DNA from: Aequorivita echinoideorum
GTDB taxonomy: Bacteria; Bacteroidota; Bacteroidia; Flavobacteriales; Flavobacteriaceae
Direction: 5' to 3'
Assembly (NCBI RefSeq): GCF_018476645.1
Contig: NZ_JAHCTB010000004.1
Coordinates: forward strand, 124,001 to 188,000
DNA length: 64,000 bases
The notes under the pieces were generated by a model. That model had not been told where the DNA came from, made no database searches, and saw nothing but the letters and a program-made list of their open reading frames with translations. The position numbers and the translations under genes were made by a program. This document shows, piece after piece, positions 17,152-25,749 of this stretch; position 1 is the stretch's first letter; every line of letters begins with the position of its first letter.

Positions 17152-17712
17152 TTATGATCGAATCACTTTTACGCCGCCATCATTGCCAAGCTTAATGATC
17201 GCCGATGGTTTTGCTGATTTTTTCTCGCGGTGCAAATTTACAACATAGTCCACGCCCTCCAAAATTACAGGATCTATTTCAGCGTAGGATTGCGGTGTTT
17301 TTGAGCCGCTCACATTTGCTGAAGTGGAAACAAGTGGTTTTCGTAATTTCTGAATAAGTTTTTTGCAGAATTCATCTTTTGTTACCCGCACGGCAAGAGT
17401 ATTGTCCTCGGCTATCAGGTTTTCTGAAACGTGCAACGGGCGATCGTAGATAATAGTAGTTGGCTTCCGCGCAAATTTTAAGATATCGTATGCCACTTCG
17501 GGCACCTCTTCAATATATTGGTTCAACATTTTAAAATCTTGGACCAAGCAAATCATTGATTTGCTTTCGGCGCGCTGTTTTAACTTGAAAATTTTTTCAA
17601 CGGCTTCAAAGTTGGTGGCGTCGCAGCCTATTCCCCAAACAGTATCCGTTGGGTAAAGGATGATGCCGCCGCGTTTTAAGACCGTAAAGGCTTGTTCAAT
17701 TTGTTCTATCAC
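17152..17712 (-). CDS. tsaC: L-threonylcarbamoyladenylate synthase (TsaC/Sua5 family)
   Basis: It makes threonylcarbamoyl-AMP for t6A37 of ANN-decoding tRNAs. It shows PTDTVWG (21-27), KQR (45-47) and STSANVSG (129-136), all features of the true TsaC branch. The 186-residue length means it lacks the extra Sua5 domain. The start is GTG at 17712 and overlaps the stop of the upstream glycosyltransferase (GTGA). A YciO-type relative lies at 59217. Confidence 0.9.
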   Translation of the reverse strand: MIEQIEQAFTVLKRGGIILYPTDTVWGIGCDATNFEAVEKIFKLKQRAESKSMICLVQDFKMLNQYIEEVPEVAYDILKFARKPTTIIYDRPLHVSENLIAEDNTLAVRVTKDEFCKKLIQKLRKPLVSTSANVSGSKTPQSYAEIDPVILEGVDYVVNLHREKKSAKPSAIIKLGNDGGVKVIRS

Positions 17713-18695
17713 GTTAATTGATTTATTTTATTCTTTTCCTTTGAAAACTCTGGATTTTGCTGATGTAATTTTTTACCGGAAATAACCTTTTCATATAATT
17801 TTAGGTATGCCAAGGTCATTTTTTCAGCATTGAAATTCCTTTTTGCATATTCGTGACAATATTGGGGGTCATACTCAAAAGTGTTGAGCGCTTTTGCCAA
17901 TGTATCATATTCATTTGAAATTAGCCCCACTCTGGGCGATATTAGTTCTGGAAGTGATCCGTTTGAAGTGCCAAAAACGGCACATCCCGCATATAGACTT
18001 TCAATAATGGCAAGGCCAAAAGGCTCATGCCACAGCACAGGAGTAACCAAAGCTTTGGATTTTTCCATCATTTTAATTTTATCTTCATCATTTACCATTC
18101 CCAGAAATTGAATTTTTGGGTCCAGAATATATTTAAATCCACGGAAAAAATTTCGTTTACACCAACGACTTCCCCCGCCAATTTTGAGAACTCCGTTGGC
18201 TTTTCTCACAATTTTTGCAGCCCCAAAAACATTTTTGACCCTCCACGAGGCCTTCCCCAAAAAATGAAAATAATCGCGTTTTTTGTTGAGATTGGGTGTA
18301 TTGTAATCTTCCCAATAAAGACCATTATGTATATATACTTCAGAATTATATCGTTCTGCTTGATTTTTGGAAATAAAAACTGTGTTTTTGTCAATGGAGT
18401 CCATAGCTCCCGGATTTCCGTGCATGGTTATAAGATAGGGCTTATTTATGGATTGCAAGGGATTGTAATTAATATGCACTACATCAATATAATTTGGAAT
18501 TTGAATATTTAAATCCTTGCTTTGATCGAGATATAAGCACTCAGCAAAATCTCCCTTAAATCCACCGGGGACTAAATAGGTTACTTTATGCCCAAGTAAG
18601 TTTAAGCATTTTCCAAGACCCCAGATTACTCGCTCTGTTCCGCCGTATTTTGGAGCTGGTATTGGGCCGGAACGATCAACGATTAATATGTGCAT
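17709..18695 (-). CDS. GT4-family glycosyltransferase
   Basis: A GT-B retaining transferase of 328 residues. The N-terminal motif PAPKYGGTERVIWGLG contains the GGxER acceptor loop. The C-terminal EPFGLAIIE (224-232) is the EX7E signature that binds the nucleotide sugar. The closest broad type is the RfaG/PelF-like group, but donor and acceptor cannot be assigned. It is translationally coupled to tsaC and diverges from the next GT4. Confidence 0.85.
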   Translation of the reverse strand: MHILIVDRSGPIPAPKYGGTERVIWGLGKCLNLLGHKVTYLVPGGFKGDFAECLYLDQSKDLNIQIPNYIDVVHINYNPLQSINKPYLITMHGNPGAMDSIDKNTVFISKNQAERYNSEVYIHNGLYWEDYNTPNLNKKRDYFHFLGKASWRVKNVFGAAKIVRKANGVLKIGGGSRWCKRNFFRGFKYILDPKIQFLGMVNDEDKIKMMEKSKALVTPVLWHEPFGLAIIESLYAGCAVFGTSNGSLPELISPRVGLISNEYDTLAKALNTFEYDPQYCHEYAKRNFNAEKMTLAYLKLYEKVISGKKLHQQNPEFSKEKNKINQLT

Positions 18696-18722
18696 CTAAA
18701 GTATTTGCCAGCTAAATTACTA

Positions 18723-18730
18723 TATATTTG
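18723..18730 (+). promoter_or_regulatory. -7 promoter box of the GT4/GT2 pair
   Basis: TATATTTG is an exact TAnnTTTG, 24 nt before the ATG at 18755. A TTG at 18705-18707 (15-nt spacing) may be the -33 element. Confidence 0.55.
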
Positions 18731-18754
18731 TGAAAATAAAGCGATTTTACAATC

Positions 18755-19864
18755 ATGACAATTCTACATATTAACGGTTCTGGAAGTTGGGGCGGGAACG
18801 AACAACAACTTGCAGATTTAATTCCGGAATTGGAAAAACTTGGCGTAAAAAGTATGGTTATGGGAAGACCGAATGCGCCACTCTACGAATATTGTAAAAA
18901 AAATAATATCCCATTTATAGAAGCTAAGAAGGGAAAATTGAGCAAAAAACCCAATTATCCTTACCTAAAGGAAATCGTAAAATTAGTAAAACCAACTGTT
19001 TTGCATTTACACTCCAGCGATTCCGTTACACTGTTTACAATTGCGGATATTTTGTACAGATTAAAGACTCCAACTGTTTTCTCAAAAAAAGGTATGGGAA
19101 GCAACATGAGTTTTTTGAGCATTTTTAAATACAACTATAAAAATATAAACCGAATTATTTGTGTGTCAAAAGCGGTCAAATTTTTTATGGAAAGAGATGT
19201 GATGAAGGAGAAAAATAAGAAAAAACTGGTTGTTATTTATGATGGGATAAACACTGAAAGGCTTAAACCTTTAAGGCAGGAAAAGATAAAAACATTATTT
19301 AAAATAAAAGAAGAAAAAGTTGTAATCGGCAATATTGCCAACCATACAGCTGCCAAGGATTTACCCACACTGCTCAAAGCAATGCACCATCTTATTTATA
19401 AGCTCAATATGCCAAATGTGCATTTGGTTCAAATTGGTGAATTTAGTGGTCTAACCGCCGAGTTAAAGGAGCTTCAAGAGAAACTAAAACTTACCGATCA
19501 CGTAACCTTTACAGATTTTCAGAAAAATGCCACAGATTTTTTACCACAATTTGAAATATATGTTATGAGTTCTGAACGTGAAGGTCTCCCTTTAACTATT
19601 TATGAGGCTTTTTACAAAAAGGTACCAGTAGTAAGTACTAAAGCTGGTGGAATTCCAGAAGTTATTTCTCATGGTGAAAATGGTTATCTGGCAGAAGTAG
19701 GGGATTATGTGAAACTTGCCGAAGAAATAAAAGCGTTGTTAGGCAATCAAGATTTGAAGAATGAATTCAGCGACAAATCGTATGAATTATTTATGAAGGA
19801 ATATAATGCAAACATAACTGCACAAAAAATGCTTGAATTATATACCGAAGTGGCCAAAAAATAA
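18755..19864 (+). CDS. GT4-family glycosyltransferase
   Basis: 369 residues with an N-terminal GSGSWGGNEQQLADL loop and the C-terminal EX7E in EREGLPLTIYE (274-284, catalytic pair Glu276/Glu284), then TKAGGIPEVI. It is a surface-glycan or LOS-core transferase by context; the sugar is unknown. The following GT2 begins 5 nt after its stop, so the two form an operon. Confidence 0.85.
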   Translation: MTILHINGSGSWGGNEQQLADLIPELEKLGVKSMVMGRPNAPLYEYCKKNNIPFIEAKKGKLSKKPNYPYLKEIVKLVKPTVLHLHSSDSVTLFTIADILYRLKTPTVFSKKGMGSNMSFLSIFKYNYKNINRIICVSKAVKFFMERDVMKEKNKKKLVVIYDGINTERLKPLRQEKIKTLFKIKEEKVVIGNIANHTAAKDLPTLLKAMHHLIYKLNMPNVHLVQIGEFSGLTAELKELQEKLKLTDHVTFTDFQKNATDFLPQFEIYVMSSEREGLPLTIYEAFYKKVPVVSTKAGGIPEVISHGENGYLAEVGDYVKLAEEIKALLGNQDLKNEFSDKSYELFMKEYNANITAQKMLELYTEVAKK

Positions 19865-19869
19865 TAAAT

Positions 19870-20655
19870 ATGATTGTTTCACTTTTAATTTCAACGTACA
19901 ATTGGCCGGAAGCACTGCAATTGGTTTTATTGAGTGTTGTTAATCAAACCCAACTGCCTGATGAAATTCTTATAGCAGATGATGGTTCTAGGGAGGATAC
20001 AAAACAAATGATAGAAAGATTTAAGAAAAAATTGAACATACCCATATATCATTTTTGGCACGAAGACTTGGGCTTTAGAAAAAGCATCATCTTAAACAAA
20101 GCAATTAGTGCGGCACACGGTGACTATATAATACAGGTCGATGGAGACTGTATAATGCACGCAAATTTTATTGAGGACCACTTGTCTCTGGCAAAACACA
20201 ATACTTATCTTTTCGGAAGCAGGGTCAATATAAAAAAAGAGTTTGTACCTAAGCTATTTTCTTCCCAGAAAATATCTTTTGGCTTTTTTCATCGTGGGAT
20301 AAAAAAAAGAACCAGAAATCTTCGTATCCCCTTCTTGAGTGATCGCTCCAAGCCAAGAAAGGAAATGTCCCACAAAATGCGAGGCTGCAATGTCTCATTT
20401 TGGCGAGATGATGTCATTGCAGTAAATGGATATGATGAAGATTTTGAGGGGTGGGGCCGGGAAGATTCTGAAATAATTATCCGGATGATGAATAACGGTG
20501 TGCAAGGAAGAAGGTTACGCTACAAAGCGATAGTATATCATATCTGGCACAAAATAATGGGTCTTGATAGGTTTGAAATTAATGACCAAATTCAAGAAAA
20601 AACCATAGCTGAGAATAAAAAATGGTGCGCAAAAGGTATCGATCAATATCTATAA
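19870..20655 (+). CDS. GT2-family glycosyltransferase with C-terminal galactosyltransferase-like domain
   Basis: 261 residues. The GT-A nucleotide-sugar domain has STYN (8-11), ADDGS (36-40) and the metal-binding DGD (91-93). The C-terminal GYDEDFEGWGREDSE resembles the domain found in chondroitin-polymerase-type GT2 enzymes. It is related to each half of the duplicated transferase at 23489. The product ends 4 bp from the stop of the convergent WaaE-like gene. Confidence 0.85.
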   Translation: MIVSLLISTYNWPEALQLVLLSVVNQTQLPDEILIADDGSREDTKQMIERFKKKLNIPIYHFWHEDLGFRKSIILNKAISAAHGDYIIQVDGDCIMHANFIEDHLSLAKHNTYLFGSRVNIKKEFVPKLFSSQKISFGFFHRGIKKRTRNLRIPFLSDRSKPRKEMSHKMRGCNVSFWRDDVIAVNGYDEDFEGWGREDSEIIIRMMNNGVQGRRLRYKAIVYHIWHKIMGLDRFEINDQIQEKTIAENKKWCAKGIDQYL

Positions 20656-20659
20656 GATC

Positions 20660-21421
20660 CTATTCAATGTTTCGGTACAAAAGCCAAAGGTTCAAATATC
20701 TTTTAAAAACTGAAAATGCGCTAACATATGCCAAAATAAAACCTTCCTTTCCATCCAAAATTCCCAAACGGAAAATAAATTGGTTCCAAAATCTGTAAAA
20801 TGGCCGAAATAAAAAATGATAATAGGTAGGTTTTTTGCCTTTATTATAAAGCATTTCCGCTTGCAATTTACTGTATCTATGGGCTTTTGCAGTATAATCG
20901 TCAAAAGTTTTATAGGTATGGTGCGGCAGATTGCTTTTTAATTTTTCAATATCTCCATTCACTTCAAGCGTTTCGTGGACCAGATTCTTATTATAGCGGC
21001 AATGGTTTTTGTTGAAGAACCGCACCACGTAATCGTTTTGCAGGCCACTGTATTTTATCCGTTTTCCCATAAAATAAAAATCCCGTTTTATGGAATAAGC
21101 CGCAACCACAGGATTTTCTGAAATCTTTTTTATTTCTTCTGAAATGGCAGAGGTAATTTCTTCGTCCGGGTCAAAAAATGTGACCCAATTGTGCGTCGCC
21201 TGTGCTATAGCAAAATTTTTCTGTGCTGAAAAATTATCGAATTTGCGTTGGTACACCGTAACCTTTTCGTTTTGTCTGGCTATTTCCACAGTATCATCAG
21301 TACTAAAGGAATCCACAATAATTATCTCATCTGCAAAATCCAGACTTTTCAAGTAGCGTTCCAGATTTTGCGCTTCATTGAGTGTAATGGCAAGTGCGGA
21401 TATTTTGACGGGGTTTTCCAA
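20660..21421 (-). CDS. GT2-family glycosyltransferase, WaaE/KdtX-like
   Basis: 253 residues: ITLNEAQNLERYL, VDSFSTDDT, FDNFSAQKNFA and the metal site DPDEE (84-88), as in LPS-core beta-glucosyltransferases of the WaaE/KdtX type. Where the family normally has DADE this protein has DPDE. The frame begins with TTG at 21421; no ATG is near. It is a paralog of the gene at 22189. Confidence 0.82.
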   Translation of the reverse strand: MENPVKISALAITLNEAQNLERYLKSLDFADEIIIVDSFSTDDTVEIARQNEKVTVYQRKFDNFSAQKNFAIAQATHNWVTFFDPDEEITSAISEEIKKISENPVVAAYSIKRDFYFMGKRIKYSGLQNDYVVRFFNKNHCRYNKNLVHETLEVNGDIEKLKSNLPHHTYKTFDDYTAKAHRYSKLQAEMLYNKGKKPTYYHFLFRPFYRFWNQFIFRLGILDGKEGFILAYVSAFSVFKRYLNLWLLYRNIE

Positions 21422-21476
21422 AAACGGTTGGTCTTTGGCGTAAAAGTAATAATTTTACGGGTACAATTTTTCTGCA

Positions 21477-22181
21477 ATGGCAAAGCTTCCCATTTTAATG
21501 TATCATCACATAAGTCCCAACGAAAGTAATGGATTGACCTTTTCTTATGAAAAACTGGAAGCCCAATTTGCTTATTTAAAGGAAAACAATTTTAAAACCT
21601 TTCATTTTAAGGAATTGCAGAAAATGAAATCCCTTCCAAAGGGGAAAAGTGCAATCATCACATTTGATGATGGTTATGTGAGCCAAATGAAATTCGCATT
21701 GCCATTGCTGAAGAAATATAATTTGAAAGCCACTTTTTTTATTCCATTGAATTTTTTGGGAAAGAAAGACGGATGGAATACAAATTCCCTGGAAATAATG
21801 ACGGTTTCGCAATTGAATTCGCTGCCGCCTGAAATTATTGAATTGGGTTACCATTCCTTTTACCATAAAAAATACAATGAACTTTCCAACGCCGAAACGG
21901 AAGCAGACACACGCCGTAGCATCGAATTTATTTCTGAAAACGGGCTGGATTTTTCAGCGGTCTTGGCTTATCCCTATGGCAAATTTCCGAAAGATGGGAA
22001 AGAAAACGAAATTTTTAAAAGCACCTTGAAAAATAATGGAATAACTTATGGTTTGCGAATAGGCAATAGGTTAAATTCTTTTCCATTTAAAAAACCATTT
22101 GAAATTCAACGGATTGATGTAAAAGGCGAATTTTCACTTGAAAAATTCAAACGGAAATTAAGATTTGGTAAATTATTTTGA
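21477..22181 (+). CDS. Polysaccharide deacetylase (NodB-type) family protein
   Basis: 234 residues of carbohydrate esterase family 4. MYHHIS is followed by TFDDGY (62-67), whose first Asp is the catalytic base and second binds metal. The zinc pair HSFYH (His126, His130) and AYPYGKF (motif 3) follow. Family members remove N- or O-acetyl groups from glycans; here the target is probably a sugar of the neighbouring glycan pathway. There is no signal peptide, so action in the cytoplasm on a precursor is likely. Confidence 0.85.
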   Translation: MAKLPILMYHHISPNESNGLTFSYEKLEAQFAYLKENNFKTFHFKELQKMKSLPKGKSAIITFDDGYVSQMKFALPLLKKYNLKATFFIPLNFLGKKDGWNTNSLEIMTVSQLNSLPPEIIELGYHSFYHKKYNELSNAETEADTRRSIEFISENGLDFSAVLAYPYGKFPKDGKENEIFKSTLKNNGITYGLRIGNRLNSFPFKKPFEIQRIDVKGEFSLEKFKRKLRFGKLF

Positions 22182-22188
22182 TGTAAAC

Positions 22189-22926
22189 TCAGCGCATCCC
22201 CTTTTGTAGAAGATGTAACTTCACATAACGCTCGAAAACACCGTAGGCATTAACAGTTGCAACCGATAGGCCTGCAATACCATCACGAAAACCACCTTTC
22301 AAAATATAGGATCGAAAAAATCGATAGCTAGGTTTAAAAAATAGGTGGAACCAAGTTACTTTTTTACCTTTTTTAAATTGCTGTTCAGCTTGAAACCAGG
22401 CGTATTCCTCTTTTTTGGTGATGTAATTTTCCAAACCTTTGTAGGTAAAATGTAGCATTTTATTTTTTAATTTCCCCACGCTTCCGTTGCAGTGCAATTT
22501 TTCGTGGACAGTGCCCGTAAAATGCGCGCCCTCACGTTTTACCAATCGCAATACGTTATCGCTGTGATGGTATAAAAACCGATTCATGTAAAAATGTGGG
22601 AAATTTATCTTGTAGCCGCCGTGTTTTGGTTTTTCAACGGTCTGTTTTATTTCTTCCTCGAGCGAATGCGTAATACGCTCATCTGCGTCCAAAAACAAAA
22701 TCCAATCTCCGGAGGCTTGTTCTAAGGCAAAATTTTTCTGGTTCGAAAAATTATCGAATTTTCGCTGTAAAAATTTTGTGGCAAATTTCTTGGCAATTGT
22801 TGGTGTTGAATCTGTACTGAAAGAGTCTATTACAATAATTTCATCTGCAAAAGATGCTGAATGGAGTGCATCTTCAATATAGGCTTCTTCGTTGAACGTG
22901 GGAATTATAATGGTGAGTTTTGGCAT
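22189..22926 (-). CDS. GT2-family glycosyltransferase, WaaE/KdtX-like
   Basis: 245 residues with PTFNEEAYIEDAL, DSFSTDST, KFDNFSNQKNFAL and a canonical DADER (80-84), followed by the aromatic FKPSYRFFRSYILKGGF near the membrane-facing C-terminus. It aligns along its full length with the protein at 20660, indicating a local duplication separated by the deacetylase. It converges on the deacetylase with a 7-bp gap. Confidence 0.85.
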   Translation of the reverse strand: MPKLTIIIPTFNEEAYIEDALHSASFADEIIVIDSFSTDSTPTIAKKFATKFLQRKFDNFSNQKNFALEQASGDWILFLDADERITHSLEEEIKQTVEKPKHGGYKINFPHFYMNRFLYHHSDNVLRLVKREGAHFTGTVHEKLHCNGSVGKLKNKMLHFTYKGLENYITKKEEYAWFQAEQQFKKGKKVTWFHLFFKPSYRFFRSYILKGGFRDGIAGLSVATVNAYGVFERYVKLHLLQKGMR

Positions 22927-22947
22927 TTAATATATGAGAAATTGATA

Positions 22948-23235
22948 TTATTTAAATCTATTTTGTAAATCCCTAGCACCGTGATGGATCATTAAGATAT
23001 GAATTGTTTTATTGTCTATTATTTCATAAATAATTCGATAATTACCTTCAACTATTTCTCAAATATTTTGATTTGAAATTTCCTCAACATTTTTTCCGAT
23101 TTCTGGAAATGTTTTAAGTTTTTGGCTAGCTTTTTTTATTTTTTCTATTTGTAAGCGGGCATATATTTTGGAATCATGAGAAATATATTCGTAGATTTCC
23201 TTGAGATCAAATTTAGCGTCATTTAACCATTTTAT
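22948..23235 (-). pseudogene. Degraded RelE/ParE-family toxin
   Basis: Conceptual translation from 23235 gives IKWLNDAKFDLKEIYEYIS, then an in-frame TGA at 23059-23061, then EIVEGNYRIIYEI, HILMIHHGARDL and a stop at 22948. This is a full-length RelE/ParE toxin apart from two lesions. The TGA stands where the family has a conserved Arg (CGA to TGA would explain it). The frame also has no ATG/GTG/TTG start: it opens at ATA directly after a TAG. The reading frame overlaps the antitoxin stop, as in intact modules. Confidence 0.75.
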
Positions 23236-23414
23236 CTAAACCATTTCTGTATTTCCTCATCTAGTTGCTCTTCCGATATTGTATCATTATCTGAAGATTT
23301 TTGAATTCTACTTTCTAATTTTTCAATAAATATTATTCGCTCAACCAATTCATCTATAGTAAATTCTTCGGGAAATTTTTCAATTTGCTTCTTCAGTGCG
23401 CTCTTGGTAATCAT
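23232..23414 (-). CDS. Small antitoxin-like protein of a RelE/ParE module
   Basis: 60 residues, highly charged and helical: MITKSALKKQIEKFPEEF, then DELVERIIFIEKLESRI and an acidic EEQLDEEIQKW end. The position directly upstream of, and overlapping, a RelE/ParE toxin frame identifies it as the antitoxin; sequence alone would not. The gene is intact although its partner is broken. Confidence 0.7.
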   Translation of the reverse strand: MITKSALKKQIEKFPEEFTIDELVERIIFIEKLESRIQKSSDNDTISEEQLDEEIQKWFR

Positions 23415-23475
23415 TTTTTATTTTTTTTCTAAATTACAATAATTTCAATTTCTGAGCCCACTTCATAAATAACTT

Positions 23476-23483
23476 TATCTTTG
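23476..23483 (+). promoter_or_regulatory. -7 promoter box of the duplicated GT2 gene
   Basis: TATCTTTG is an exact TAnnTTTG. Only 5 nt separate it from the ATG at 23489, implying a leader of a few nucleotides at most. Confidence 0.55.
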
Positions 23484-23488
23484 CAACA

Positions 23489-25153
23489 ATGAAGCAGCTT
23501 GATACTTCCATAGTTATTAGCACCTATAATTCCCACCTTTGGCTGGAAAAGGTTCTATATGGTTACAACAATCAAACGTACCGTCAGTTCGAAATTGTTA
23601 TCGCCGATGATGGTTCTACCGACGAAACTTTACAGCTATTGGAAAAAATGCGAGCAGCGGTTTTTTATCCAATTGTTCATGTTTGGCATGAGGATATGGG
23701 ATTTCAAAAATCACAGATATTGAACAAAGCCCTGCTTAAATGTAGTACGGAATATATTATTATGAGCGATGGCGATTGCATTCCACGGAAGGATTTTGTG
23801 GAACAGCACGTGAAATATAGGGAAGAAGGGTATTTTCTTTCGGGTGGTTATTTTATGCTACCGATGAATATTTCTGAAGAAATATCGAAGGAAGATATTT
23901 ATTCAGAAAAATGCTTTCAAGTAAAATGGCTCAAAAAGCACGGACTTGAATCCTCATTCAAAAACAACAAACTGTATTCCGGCCCAATAAAGGCCTCGCT
24001 TTTAAACGCATTTACTCCTACAAATGCCAGTTGGAACGGCCATAACGCTTCGGGCTGGAAGAAAGATATTTTAGCCATTAATGGCTTTGACGAGCGCATG
24101 CAATATGGCGGACAGGATAGGGAGCTGGGCGAGCGTTTGATAAATTTGGGAATTAAGAGCAAGCAAATTCGTTATAATGCCGTTGTGCTGCATCTTGACC
24201 ACCCGCGTGGGTACAAAAATCAGGATAGTATTAATAAAAATCTTGCTATACGGAAGCAGACCCGAAATCAAGGAAAAAAATGGACGCCCTTTGGAATCAA
24301 TAAAAGTGGGGACCGTACGCCTTCGGCCTCGGTAATTGTAAGCACATTCAACCAACCCCAATGGCTTAGAAAAGCACTTTGGGGTTTTGAAAATCAATTG
24401 GAGAAAAATTTTGAGATTATCATTGCTGATGATGGTTCGGGGGAAGAAACCGCGGCTTTGATTCGTGAATTTCAAGAAAATTCAAAACTGAAAATTACTC
24501 ACGTTTGGCAGGAGGATCATGGTTTTCAAAAAACAAAGATTTTAAACAAAGCCATAAAAGCAGCCAAAGGGGAATATATGATTTTTACCGATGGGGACTG
24601 TATTCCCCGAAACGATCTGGTTTCTACACATTTTGGGCAGAGCAGACCGGGCTGTTTCCTATCGGCTGGTTATTTTAAGCTTTCACTGGAACTCTCCAAA
24701 AAAATAACTGAAGACGATGTAATTTCGCAACGTTGCTTTGATGCGGCGTGGTTGCTGGAAAATGGCCAAAAGAAAACATTTAAGCTCAACAAATTGACTT
24801 CTTCTGGCTTAAAAGAGGATTTCCTGAATACATTTACAACCACAAGCGCAACGTGGGACGGAAACAACGCCTCGGGTTGGCGAAAGGACATACTCGCTAT
24901 CAACGGTTTTGACGAACGCATGCAGTATGGCGGCGAGGATCGAGAAATGGGGGAGCGGCTAATGAATTATGGAATTAAACCATTACAAATAAGATATAGT
25001 ACGGTCACATTGCATCTTGACCACGAGCGCGGCTACGTGAAAAAAGAAATGATTGTTAAAAATAGAGCCATCCGGAAAATAACCAAAAAAGAAAAACGGG
25101 TTTGGACTAATTATGGAATTGAGCAGCAGATGAATTTATTGCATACTTCATAA
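23489..25153 (+). CDS. Two-domain GT2-family glycosyltransferase (tandem internal duplication)
   Basis: 554 residues made of two complete GT2 units. Unit 1 has STYN (11-14), ADDGS and DGDC (94-97), and GFDERMQYGG at 199-208. Unit 2 has STFN, ADDGS, DGDC (368-371) and GFDERMQYGG at 473-482. Every landmark is offset by exactly 274 residues, so the halves differ by substitutions with almost no net indels. Both keep the DxD metal site, so both may be active, as in bifunctional chondroitin- or hyaluronan-type polymerases. It could equally add two sugars of an LOS core. Confidence 0.88.
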   Translation: MKQLDTSIVISTYNSHLWLEKVLYGYNNQTYRQFEIVIADDGSTDETLQLLEKMRAAVFYPIVHVWHEDMGFQKSQILNKALLKCSTEYIIMSDGDCIPRKDFVEQHVKYREEGYFLSGGYFMLPMNISEEISKEDIYSEKCFQVKWLKKHGLESSFKNNKLYSGPIKASLLNAFTPTNASWNGHNASGWKKDILAINGFDERMQYGGQDRELGERLINLGIKSKQIRYNAVVLHLDHPRGYKNQDSINKNLAIRKQTRNQGKKWTPFGINKSGDRTPSASVIVSTFNQPQWLRKALWGFENQLEKNFEIIIADDGSGEETAALIREFQENSKLKITHVWQEDHGFQKTKILNKAIKAAKGEYMIFTDGDCIPRNDLVSTHFGQSRPGCFLSAGYFKLSLELSKKITEDDVISQRCFDAAWLLENGQKKTFKLNKLTSSGLKEDFLNTFTTTSATWDGNNASGWRKDILAINGFDERMQYGGEDREMGERLMNYGIKPLQIRYSTVTLHLDHERGYVKKEMIVKNRAIRKITKKEKRVWTNYGIEQQMNLLHTS

Positions 25154-25167
25154 ATGGAAGGGAAAAT

Positions 25168-25749
25168 TTAACTTTGTTTGTACACAGCAATTTTCCAGTA
25201 TGTTTTTTCAATTTCGGTAGTTACTCTTTTAAAATCAATTTCTTTCAATTTGGGATTTTCTTTAAAATATTCCCATACTCCAAGTCCTTCTCTGTAAATG
25301 GATACTATGATAATTGCTTTATCTGATAAATTTTTACAAATTCTGTTTAGAACATTCCTCTTTTCGTTCTCGTGTATATAATAAAAAACTTCATTAAACA
25401 CCACCACATCAAAAATTTGCTCTGGTTGATATTTCACGATGTCTGATACCAAGAATTCTGATTTAGGAAAATTTTCCGCTTTTGCTTTTTTTATGGAAAC
25501 ATCTGAATAATCAACACCTACGAAATTTTCAAAATTGAACTTATCCATTCTTTTGTTTAAAACGCCATCTCCACAGCCCAAATCCAAAATCCTAGGATTT
25601 TCAACTGCATACTTTTTCATAAAATCGATTATCTGGTAATAGCGTTTCGATTCTATTTCACTCTTTAGGCTATCCCAACGGCCGGTTTTATATTGTTTGT
25701 TCCAGCGTCTTTTGCGCCGCCAATTATGGAATTTATCGAGAATGTTCAT
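25168..25749 (-). CDS. Class I SAM-dependent methyltransferase
   Basis: 193 residues with the SAM-binding motif ILDLGCGDG (54-62), GVDYSDVSIKKA and FDVVVFNEVFYYI (motif IV region). The N-terminus is basic. The first 17 bp overlap the end of the GT9 gene, so it is co-expressed with glycan assembly. Methylation of a sugar or lipid-linked intermediate is an inference from context. Confidence 0.82.
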   Translation of the reverse strand: MNILDKFHNWRRKRRWNKQYKTGRWDSLKSEIESKRYYQIIDFMKKYAVENPRILDLGCGDGVLNKRMDKFNFENFVGVDYSDVSIKKAKAENFPKSEFLVSDIVKYQPEQIFDVVVFNEVFYYIHENEKRNVLNRICKNLSDKAIIIVSIYREGLGVWEYFKENPKLKEIDFKRVTTEIEKTYWKIAVYKQS

